From Hydrangea macrophylla (taxonomy: Eukaryota > Streptophyta > Magnoliopsida > Cornales > Hydrangeaceae): a stretch of 64,000 bases of DNA. Made by a program: the position numbers and the translations under genes. Below the pieces are notes generated by a model, which did not search any database, was not told where the DNA came from, and saw nothing but the letters and a program-made list of their open reading frames with translations. The stretch covers positions 34,469,850-34,533,849 of the forward strand of contig CM066991.1 in NCBI GenBank assembly GCA_033977485.1. The letters run 5' to 3'. Numbering within the stretch: the stretch's first letter is position 1; each line of letters begins with the position of its first letter. Shown one piece after another: positions 54,803 to 64,000 of the stretch.

Positions 54803-56032
54803 TGACACGGCAATTTAAATGTGTGCGCTTGTGTGCTATACCCAAGTGTAGGTAGACATGAAAATAGCAATCTGGTTAAGACCAGGTCGATCCCACAAGG
54901 AAGGTGTTAGACTAAGAACTTAGATTAAACTCTAAAAGTAAAGGAAAATTCAAGAGTTAAAACAAGGTGTAGAACACGAAGTTCTACAGACTATACTACT
55001 AGAGCAATTAAAGTAAACTAATGATTAACTAATTATCGAAAGCAATATTTTAAAAGCAGTTTTCTTTATATAAAGGGAATGTTGGGATTACACGAATCCG
55101 CAGTGATCATACCATCTACCATGCAGTTACATTTAAACTCTAAGGAGTGTGTCTATCTACAATATTCCGTATTTTCTAAAGATAAAGAATCAATAGTCCG
55201 TTCATAGCCAGGACTACATCATCACATTTATTTCCAAAACACATGAAGGTGGTTTAAAATAATAGTTAAGTCTCGCATTCTGAATGGTGTTAGCATTCAA
55301 AATGGTTTGCAAAATTTATTGAAGAAAAATGCCTTAAGGCTTAAAGTAATGAAACTGTTTTGACAAACTGAGCATTTGGGGACAGTTTGATAACAAATGT
55401 CAAAAATAAAAAGTCTTGGAATACTGTAAAAAGACTACTCAAGAATCAGAGAGTTCGATTAATCGACGCGCTTTTGATCGATCAATCGAACATCACCATC
55501 TCTCAATCGATCAAAAAATCTTCGATCACATGACTGTGTTCTGGTCCGATTGATCGAAACAACTTCGATCAATCGAACACAGGAATTATTCTGCTGCATA
55601 GCAGAGGCTTGAGATCATGGTTTCATCGTGATCTCCCAATCTGGGGACTACTCAGACATGGTCTGGAGTGTCACAAATTCTTTTCGACGTAAAAATCCAT
55701 TAAAGCTTTGTTTGGTTGTGATTTAAACATAAAAATTACAAAAACTATTGAGTTAACACTATCTAACATGCAAGACTACAATTAATCTTACTAATGCTAC
55801 TGAAGACTATAAACAGATTGTAAATAAACCAAAATAACATAACCTGAGACAATGTATTAAGATCAAACTCCTTGAAAATTCAAGAACAAGCAATATTGTA
55901 CTTTGAATCCTACAAAAAAACAATGTAAAACTTTCTAACTTTCTCTATAAACTGATGAAAAGTAAAAGAGGCCTCCTCTAGACGTGAATATAATTGGTAT
56001 ATATAGAAAAACCTAAGGCTAGGGTTACAAAA
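54803..56032 (-). repeat. E1 5' LTR, truncated
   Basis: Matches 6280-7493 of the left LTR and stops about 25 bp past the TATA box (55997-56006). The outer ~400 bp, including the U3 palindrome cluster, is missing because of the junction at 56033-56045. Palindrome cluster kept at 55454-55579. Confidence 0.88.
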
Positions 56033-56050
56033 GAAGGCCTCCTCTGACGT
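56033..56050. other. Tandem duplication junction with short copied insert
   Basis: E1 LTR sequence ends at about 56032. Next comes ggcctcctct (56036-56045), identical to 55970-55979 in the same LTR, then tgacgtgtagatatgcc, which is E3 gag from 43237. In both donor places the sequence gacgtg follows closely, giving microhomology. Confidence 0.75.
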
Positions 56051-56357
56051 GTAGATATGCCTTCTCACTATCCATTCCATGGAAGGTAGGAAGGAGTTGA
56101 ATCATTCCGTTGCGAAATTAAAATTCGCCAGCATGAGGTGGAATGAGAGTACAAGAAGGTGTTGGAGCATGTTCAGGTGTCATGAGATCGCACAAAGGAC
56201 GAAGGGAATCATCGATTCGGACAACCACATTATCACAGTTTTCACTTTGATTATCGGCCATTGAATCAATAGGTGTAGCTATGGGATTAATAAAATTAGA
56301 AGAATCGGCTAAGTAGAACGGATTTCCGAGAATTCCTTCGATGTAATTTTCGGACAT
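56045..56357 (-). pseudogene. Duplicated fragment of E3 gag
   Basis: Copy of 43237-43549 with the same TAA (56118-56120). The rest of gag is cut off by the junction at 56045, so this copy has only its N-terminal ~80 codons plus ~24 after the stop. The tRNA-Asp PBS copy lies at 56463-56480. Confidence 0.88.
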
Positions 56358-56486
56358 GAACGGGAAAAAATCCTAAAAGGTTTTAATCTAAAGAAGAAAA
56401 GAAAAAGAAAACAGAAATAGATAAAGATAGATTGTGGTAAATTAAGTATTAATTCATCGCCTTCCCCGGCAACGGGGCCAAAAACT

Positions 56487-58093
56487 TGACACGAGAATTT
56501 TTCTGTGTGCGCTTGTGTGCTATACCCAAGTTTAGGTAATCGTGCAAGTAGTATAGTACTAGAAGTCCAGGTCGATCCCACAGGGAAAGTTGAAAATTAA
56601 TTACCTAGATTAAACTCTAAAAAGAAAAAGAAAATTTAATGCTAAAGGAAACTGTAGAGCACGGAGTTCTACGATTAACAACTATTAAAATTAAAAGCAA
56701 CTAAATTACTTTAAACTGATAACTAACTAGTTAACTAGAGCAATATTTTAAAACTGGTCTTCTTAGTAAAAGGGAACTGTTGGGATCACGCGAATCCACA
56801 GTGACCTAGCCATCTACCATGCAATTACGTTAAAGCACATTGGAGTACATCTTCTACAATATTCTGTATTTTTCTAAAGATAGAGAATCCATAGCCCTTT
56901 CATGACCGGGACTATATCATCCAAATTAAGTTCGAAATACATAAAAGTGGTTTAAAAAAATAGTTAAGACTCGCACCCACAATGGTGTTAGCATTGAGAG
57001 TGGTTTGCAAAAGATATTGAAGAAAAATACTCTAAGGTTTTAAGTTTAGAGACTGTTTTGACAAACTGAGCATTTGGGGACAGTTTGATAACAAATCTGT
57101 AAAACAGAAAGTCTAGGAATAGTGTATTGAATGTTCTAAAGAATCAGAGGTTTCGTTCGATTGACGCGCTCTCGATCGATCAAATATCTTCATCTCTCGA
57201 TCGATCGAAATGTCTTCGATCGATTGACTGTATCTCTGTTTCGATCGATCAAACATCTTCGATCGATCGAACACAGAAATTATTCTGCTGCATGGAAGAG
57301 ACTTAAAATCACGGTTTCATTGTGATTTCCCAACCCAAGGACTACTCAGACATAGTCTGAAGTGTCTTAGATTCATTTTTAACGTAAAAGTCCATTAGGG
57401 ATGCGTTTAGTTGAGATTTAAACATGAAAACTTTGGAAAACTATGGTTTGATCACTAAATAACAAGCAAAACTATGTTTAACATTACTTGTGCTACGAAT
57501 AACTAAGAATAGAATGCTAATAAACCAATAAGATGAAACCTGGAACATTGTATTAAGATTAATTTGAAGAAAATCCAAGAGCAACCAAAATCCAAACCTC
57601 TGAAAACCTACAAAACAATGTAAAACTCTCTAACTCTCTCTATAAACTGATAAAAATAAAGAGTAGCCATCCTTTCGACGTGAATACAACTGGTATATAT
57701 AGAAAAACCTAAGGCTAGGGTTACAAAAAAAATGTCCCCGCTGCGTGTGCGTAAGTTCTGATAAAAGCCATGTTCGATCGCTTGGACTACATTCGATCGC
57801 TCGAAACCTCGATCGCTCGAGACCTCTTCGATCGCTCGAAACTCTCTTTTCACTTTTGAATTGTCTTCATTGAACCCAAGCACTTCCTTTTATCTGGCTT
57901 ATTCAATTCTTCACACAGCAACAGTAATCTGCACAAATAACCACTAAAACAATACCACTTAACATAGATTAATCATATTGTGTAAAAACTGGCATTGTAA
58001 TTCTAATTGCAGATAAACAAGGGAATTGTAAACTAATTCAGTGTATTTTCTTCTTTTATCGTGGTTGTATTTTACAAATACCCCCACTTGTCA
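56487..58093 (-). repeat. Duplicated E3 5' LTR
   Basis: Exact-looking copy of 43679-45285 with TATA box at 57693-57702. With no 3' partner, it is an orphan LTR made by duplication, not by insertion. The atcaa that follows (58094-58098) is the copied target duplication. Confidence 0.92.
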
Positions 58094-58098
58094 ATCAA

Positions 58099-61000
58099 CT
58101 CTGGAGGTTTTGAAAGAATAAGGCTTCAAGAATTGGTGGGCTTTTCGAGCCATGTTTTCCTTTGGGTTCAATAAGTGCCCTTTCTGGGCAGATTTTCTAA
58201 AACAGATTCCTTGTGTTAGCTTTTAAGCAAGATGATGAGAAGATGAACTACTTCTCCCTTTTATTTATTTATTTATTATTTATATATATATATTATTTTT
58301 TTTGTTGCTATTGATTCTTTTCACCTTTTCGTCAATCTTTACAACTCTCATAATACATTGTGTTTTAATCATACTCCATCATACTCTCAAAGAAATATCA
58401 ATCTTCCAAACCACTCTTTAAAGATATCTTTGCATTTGTTTTAGGCTTATTTAGACAATAAGCCTCTCATAAAACTTTGAGACTAATTGATACTTTCATA
58501 TCTCTCTTTTTATTTCCAATTTATTTTCTTTGTTTAGAATGACACAGAGCCTTGGAATAATTCGTGTGCCAATGATCTACTTTGAAGCGCCCAAAAATTC
58601 TCAATCTTAGTTATTCTTTGCCTTTTCTTTTCTCTTTCCTTTCTTTTCTCTATCTCACTATCTCTTACCCTCTCTATGATTTTGGCTGACTAGGATTTAA
58701 GTTTTGAAGTCAACACGCATCTTATTTTTTTGCTCTAACTTTTGCCTAGGTGTCCTTTTGTGTTTTCATCCTAGCGAGCTCCTTCATCTTCTTCTTTTTC
58801 CTCTCTCTTTTATTTTCTTCTTTTTTTGTGTTCTTACTTTTGCCTAGGCGCCCTTTCGGGTTTTCATCCTAGCGAGCTCTTTCTTCTTCTTTTTTTTTTT
58901 GAAGGAAGAAGTTCATTTAAAATATTTGGCTACCATCAAGGATCAAGTTATGGCTTTGGATTGTGGGCTCATCTTTTAGGCTTGGCATTTGGGAAAAGGG
59001 TATGGTGAGCAAGCCTCAAGTCCCAAGTTTATCTTTTCAAAATTGAGCAAGAGCATCTTTAAATTCTTAAAGCAGAGCTAATCAATTCTCTACTCCTCCG
59101 TGGTTTTGGCACAGAATTTACTTTGATCACTTGGGGATCCTTTTCAATGCAAACATTTATTAACAAAGTATTTTCCATGATCATTGAAAAAGTGATTTTC
59201 TCTCTTTCTCTCTCTCTCTCTTTGGTTTTTTTTTTCTTAATGATCCATTCATTCACAACTTAGCACACTGAATCAAGCAGAATGAGATTTTATTTATCCA
59301 GGATAGAAGGAGGATTACATCACTCGACTCGATATAAAGACTTGAAAAATAAACTCGATAACTGACTGACTCAAAGACTTGACTGGTCTTGACACTTGAC
59401 TCCTACTTGACATGACTCGATTACCGGACTAGACTTGACTTGGTCTCAACTGGAGTGTCATAGATGATTTTCAATTTGCTAGATTTCCAAGAGCATCCTC
59501 AGTTGCTTTAGCAGCAACAGTTCCAAACACTATCACCTTACTAGCATCTCCTTCAGGTTCGTCATTCCCCTTCTGCTTCTTTGTAGGAATATCATCTGCC
59601 CTTATGACCCATTTTTCAGTCAAAAGACCCTTCCCTGACTCATACCGAGTATTGTCAATGCCTTTTTTGATTCTGTTGACTGGGTCAGGGACAATTGGTT
59701 GTTGCGCATTCATAGAGGTAATAAATTCCTTGAGAGTGCTCAGCAACGGTTGTGATTGAAAGAATTGCACGTCATGCCAAATACCACTCGATGGGTTTAG
59801 CAAAGGAGTGATGATTTTATGCTCAATGAGATCTTGGATATCATGGCGGAGCTTTATGCACTGATTGGTCGTATGGCAAGGGGTCTGGTGGTAGGCGCAG
59901 TACAAAGATATGTCACATTTGCGAGGTAAGAGATTTGGTAGTGGCTTTGGGACCCAGAGGTTGAGGTGGCCGCTCCTGACAAGATGACCAAGGGTTACGG
60001 ATAATGGCATGCCAAGGTCGGTGAAGATTCTTGACTTACGGGTTTGGCTTGATTTTGGGTTTGACTTTGAGCTTGAGCCAGCTTTTGGGTCCGCATATGG
60101 GCTTGGAATAGCTCTTTGGTTAGATGGGATTGGGCTTGGATATGGACTTTGGTGATATGCTGGGTTTGGACATAGGCTTTGGTGATTGATTGGGCTTAGG
60201 TGCATGGCTGGATTCGGACATGGTTGTTGGTGCTTCTTTACGCGATCCATTATTCTCTTCTCCAGTTGATCCATCTTTTCCTCATTATGGCCCATTTGAT
60301 CTTTCAATAATTGAATGAACTCCAGCATGACCTTCTCTAATTGCTTCACCCTTGAATCTTGTTGCTCAATGGTGACCTGTAATTTGCTCACTTTTTCCTC
60401 CAAAGCTCTCAAGGCGAGTGATGGATCTATCTCAGCATAATGATCCATGTTCTCCTCTAATCAAGAAAGACGAACCCAAGAAGATTTGAAGTGTCCTTAC
60501 TAAGGGGGCTGGTTGTTCCACTCTTTTTATAAATCCTGACAACATAGATAGGTAAAAAGGTCCGCATGCAGAGTTTATTTCCAGGACGTAAGGAATTTTG
60601 AGTAACTATTGGATCACTTTGTGAATTTGTATTTTATATGCATGTAATGACGTTGACTAACATGATGAGAGTGCCAAAATGTACATGCTTTGATGATTTG
60701 ATGTGGCTAAATGCATGCACCGCACACATGACACATGGATGAAATGCAAGTGTGTGTGTGTGCCTATTCTATATGCAAAAGAAAGGAAAATTCTAGTCCT
60801 AGCATATACAACATATAAGCACATAAAATCCTCCTCCATGTCAAGTGCACTCATTTCTCTTATCATAATGATCCTCATTACCCTTTTGAAGGTTGGATAT
60901 TTTGAAAAATTTTGAATTTCTCTTAAAAAGTATCTCTTGGGTGATGTGTTCCTTTTGAAAACAATTCTTGGAATTTTTTTTGAAAATGAGGATGTTAAAC

Positions 61001-61843
61001 GCTCAACAAAGATGATTGGATTAAATTTTTGCGTTGAAATTCATTTGAGAAGCATTTCTCCCATAAACAATTCCTGAGTTTTTTTTTTCCCTCTGAAAGT
61101 GAGGACGTGAAAATATTTGGCAATAAAAGATGATTGGGTTTTACTTGATTAAAGAAAATGAATCTTGAACTTTTCCTTTGAAAGGGTGATTTTTCAAAAC
61201 AAATTTTTTTGGATAAAAGATGATGATTAATCTAAAATATGTCATAAACAATGACCTTTGGGTTCTTGGATAGGAGTATCACATGATTAGATAATTATTG
61301 CACTTTTTATGAATTCAGATGTATACAAGGTCAATGATGCTTAGCTAACAACATATAAGAAGTGTAATCTTTAAATCAAGATTCGGCATCTTCTCAAATG
61401 TCATGAGACATGAAGAGGAATTGCTCAAAAGTGATTAAAAGGTTATACATTCTATATTAAGCAAGCATCGTCATCATCTCAAATAATCCCTTCCGGGCAT
61501 ACAAACTCCCTAGCATATAATCTTAATCAAGAATTGATTTCCTATTTTTGAAAGGTTCTATAGAAACTATCATGCAAAGGCCGGGTTTTGGTCAAATAAG
61601 GGACCCTTGACACACACCCGATAGGATGCTTCATATAGCAACATATGTTACGAGATCAAGGGTGATCACACGATCCCATGATGGCTTGACCGACTGGGTT
61701 GCCCTGAGCCTCCAAGGTCATAGTTCCGTGCAATCGACTGGCGAGACATGCAAGTACAGTGCAACAGGCACACAAAAATTAATTAATTTGATTAAAAGGA
61801 TGCTTTCAAGGCTAATCCTCGAGTGAACCCAAAATCAGAAATT
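58099..61843 (-). other. Duplicated element B internal sequence
   Basis: Copy of 45291-49035, including the T-rich part and the leader around the gag ORF at 59471-60448. Confidence 0.9.
59471..60448 (-). CDS. Duplicated Tat/Ogre-type Gag-like protein (325 aa)
   Basis: Identical in translation to 46663-47640: coiled coil, Pro-rich middle, Cys-His-His-Cys tail, no capsid domain. It exists only because of the tandem duplication; there is no independent evidence of expression. Confidence 0.75.
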   Translation of the reverse strand: MDHYAEIDPSLALRALEEKVSKLQVTIEQQDSRVKQLEKVMLEFIQLLKDQMGHNEEKMDQLEKRIMDRVKKHQQPCPNPAMHLSPINHQSLCPNPAYHQSPYPSPIPSNQRAIPSPYADPKAGSSSKSNPKSSQTRKSRIFTDLGMPLSVTLGHLVRSGHLNLWVPKPLPNLLPRKCDISLYCAYHQTPCHTTNQCIKLRHDIQDLIEHKIITPLLNPSSGIWHDVQFFQSQPLLSTLKEFITSMNAQQPIVPDPVNRIKKGIDNTRYESGKGLLTEKWVIRADDIPTKKQKGNDEPEGDASKVIVFGTVAAKATEDALGNLAN

Positions 61844-61893
61844 CTGGTCTGCGAAACCAGAGATTCTGGGTTCGATCCCCAGTAGAGTTGCCA
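61844..61893 (-). other. Duplicated extended tRNA-Arg primer site
   Basis: Copy of 49036-49085 with the same anticodon arm and T arm. Confidence 0.82.
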
Positions 61894-61896
61894 GAT

Positions 61897-64000
61897 TGTG
61901 GATACTAGCATTTGGGCCCACTTTTGTTTTTTTTTTTTTAAACATTTTTTTTTTCAAATTTTAAAGAGTCGCCACTTACTTTTTTTTAGGAAAATTAAGA
62001 AACCATTTTTAAAAGTCAAACTGATCTTTTGCGAAACCAAAGATAATCTGGGTCCGGGGATTATGGAATGAAAGGGGAAGGAGCGGTGGACTAAAACACC
62101 CCCTTTCATCCTATCTCGTGATAGGCCTCTACTCATCATCCTATTTAATCGAATTAATAATCTTAGCATGCCCTCAACTAATACATAGATATAAGTATAC
62201 ATATCACAAGCATGTCAAAAGGGTGCAAAATTGCTAACGATAAATTATCATTCATAAGCCACACAATTGAAGTAGTAAGCAAAATGATGCGCAAGCAGAG
62301 AACTAGAGAACTTACCCAAGATCCAGCCGCGAAATGGGAAATGTGCAATGCATATAAAGAATAGAAATCCTAGGAAAAATGTCTCTAATCACATATACAC
62401 ATAAGGCAAGACTTAAGCTAAGGTGTCGCGCGTGGAGTCGAAAATCAATAAAATCAACAAATGAAATAAACTAGAGAAGAGGTGAGAAGTCATACCTCCA
62501 AAGTGCTACAAAATAAGGGTTAGCCCACATGCTTCACACAATAATATGACATCAAATAATCAATCCTAAATCTCTAGCTTAGATCTATCAAGCATGGAAA
62601 GAATTGACAAAACTATGAATTCCTTTTGATTAGTTGGAGTCATAGCTCCTTTATAGATATATAAGCCTCAACTAGAGCCAATTTGATGTCCATATAGGGG
62701 TGCTATAATCCCGACATGATCATAAAGAATCCATGGTTATGTTCAATTAGGTACAACTAAGTCCAATTTTATCCAAGAATTAGCTCTAATCATAAGCATC
62801 AACGTACATGAATGAATGAATGATTATGAACAAGAATGAGATATGAATTTATTCACTAATTTGGATCACTTAGCCTCTGGATTTAATCTAAATTATCATT
62901 ATTCAAAACATGATTTGGGTCCCAAGACATTAGGAAACCATTTAAGTTAAAATCAATGAGACTAGACAAAAAATTGACTGTTTTTCCTAAATTACAGAGA
63001 GTAGATCAGATTTTAAAATGTAGAAAAACCATACTTCCAATGGTTGGATCTTAATGATATTTGGATATGATATGTCTCTGTGAGTCTAGTTTCTAACCCA
63101 AATAGAAAATCAAGGTTTGAATGGTTAGATCTCTGGGAATATGGAAAACACTAGACATCATTCTCTGTCCAGAGATCTTGTACGATTTTATAAAAATAGC
63201 AAAAAAAAATGAGAAACACTTAGATCTTTTTAGGGCATCTTCCTAACACGTTAAAGTACTTAGAAAAAATTATTTTGGGTCAAGAAAGATCGATTAAGGT
63301 TCTGATTTATGAATTTTAAAATAGACTTACTGTTCTGAAATTTTGGACAGAGAGTTGCTTGTTTTGAAATCATAAGACCAAACCATCTTAGACATGGAAT
63401 TTCATCAAAACAAAAATCACAGAGGTACTTAAATGGGTTATGAACATCCTCCAATTTGTCTCATCCAATTCCAATGAACCATGATTCTATAAAAAATCTT
63501 TGATCACAATTGGTTTATGGATTCACTGTACCTTTGTTAAATTGATGTTCATAGTTTGAATCAAACTTGATCCATGATTCTAGAGAGAACTAGGATCGAG
63601 TATGATTATGATCATTGGAGTAAATAATAAAACATGAAGAGATTCATAGATTTAGCCTTAATGGATTTCCATCATAGATCTCATAGCAAGAGAATCCTAA
63701 GGTCTTACTCAATCTTATGAACTCTTGAATATTCAAGTTCTCTAGATTTCAACAAACAAACTATGAAAACTTACATCTAAATCCTCTCTCAAATATATGA
63801 TCCTTGAGGAAATTAGAACTATGATATACTATTCTCCTCTCAAAATAATGGTCCTTGGAGACTCAATGAGACTAAATTTACTCAAATCTCTATGGAATAT
63901 AGTATGGATTCCATAAGATTCCTAGTAGGGAGATCCAAGTCATGAGCTAAGACTTGAATTCAACCAACTATGTGTAGATATGACCATGATTCACTTTAAT
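61897..64000 (-). repeat. Duplicated element B 5' LTR, cut by window end
   Basis: Copy of 49089-51192. The remainder, up to the position matching 51863, would lie at about 64001-64671. Confidence 0.9.

Larger units (their letters stand above)
6280..56032 (-). mobile_element. Athila-type LTR retrotransposon E1, split by A and B
   Basis: The left LTR 6280-7893 and right partial LTR 54803-56032 share the TGACACGGCAA start. Internal sequence lies in three pieces: 7894-12825, 20177-23783 and 51864-54802, collinear with E3. Without the insertions the element is about 14.3 kb, close to the 14.7 kb of E3. Transcription is on the minus strand, because the tRNA-Asp PBS (54779-54796) abuts the right LTR. 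The right LTR is cut at about 56032 by a duplication junction, so the right target duplication is absent. Many stops and shifts make it inactive. Confidence 0.88.
43237..56044. repeat. First unit of a 12,808-bp tandem duplication
   Basis: The unit runs from the middle of the E3 gag through the E3 5' LTR, the right half of B and the 5' part of E1 to the broken E1 LTR. The second unit starts at 56045. All features in 43237-51192 recur at +12,808. Confidence 0.9.
56045..64000. repeat. Second unit of the tandem duplication (open at window end)
   Basis: Matches 43237-51192 at an offset of 12,808. Every stretch I compared, including all longer translations, is identical. Contains copies of the E3 gag start, PBS and 5' LTR, of the B leader, gag and PBS, and of most of the B 5' LTR. 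Confidence 0.92.

Noticed and set aside
56487..58093. Solo LTR formed by recombination
   Set aside because: It is flanked by gag sequence on the inner side and by copied B sequence on the outer side, at a constant offset from the first copy, so it is part of the tandem duplication.

Overview
The window is repeat-filled plant nuclear DNA. The plant call rests on the LTR-retrotransposon families: Ty3/gypsy elements with a tRNA-Asp primer site and an EVFMDDF reverse transcriptase motif (Athila type), and elements with very long LTRs, a tRNA-Arg primer site and a CAYH...C Gag tail (Tat/Ogre type). I cannot name the species. I find no intact host gene, functional RNA gene or CRISPR array. Almost everything is a stack of nested insertions, followed by a recent tandem duplication.

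Layout. 1-2943: 3' untranslated part of a plus-strand Tat-type element, with 43-bp and 33-bp arrays and a hairpin box. 2944-5257: minus-strand Athila remnant (E0). 5258-6279: part of a plus-strand Tat-type LTR inserted in E0. 6280-56032: minus-strand Athila-type element E1, split by two Tat-type insertions. Element A is 12826-20176 (flanks gactg/gagtg). Element B is 23784-51863 (target duplication ttgag). B is itself split by a complete minus-strand Athila-type element, E3, 30595-45285 (target duplication atcaa). The order of events is E0, then the Tat LTR, then E1, then A and B, then E3. At 56045 the sequence restarts at position 43237 and runs to the window end with a constant offset of 12,808 and no difference in any stretch I compared: a tandem duplication still open at the right edge.

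How the parts work together. E1 and E3 share one gene order: LTR, tRNA-Asp PBS, gag, protease, RT, RNase H, integrase, then a 3' region with two extra genes. The first extra gene looks spliced (acceptor, exon, 112-125 bp intron, exon). The second encodes a 527-aa protein in E3 with a basic nuclear-localisation-like stretch and no clear membrane segment. Upstream of it both elements carry a PPT-like tract, a cluster of TTCGATCGATCGAA palindromes, a TATTTAAA box and a ~350-bp intron. This copies the layout of the LTR U3 end and suggests an internal promoter. B is non-autonomous, with a shortened Gag-like ORF and no pol. A has no retroelement coding sequence but holds a piece that looks like a captured host-gene 5' end.

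The strongest leads are this internal transcription unit and spliced accessory gene, a stem-conserving hairpin in the Tat-type 3' regions, the 50-nt tRNA-Arg half at the primer site of B, a shared in-frame stop in gag, and the duplication junction with a locally copied insert. All coordinates and alignments were made by eye; percent identities, searches and expression were not computed.
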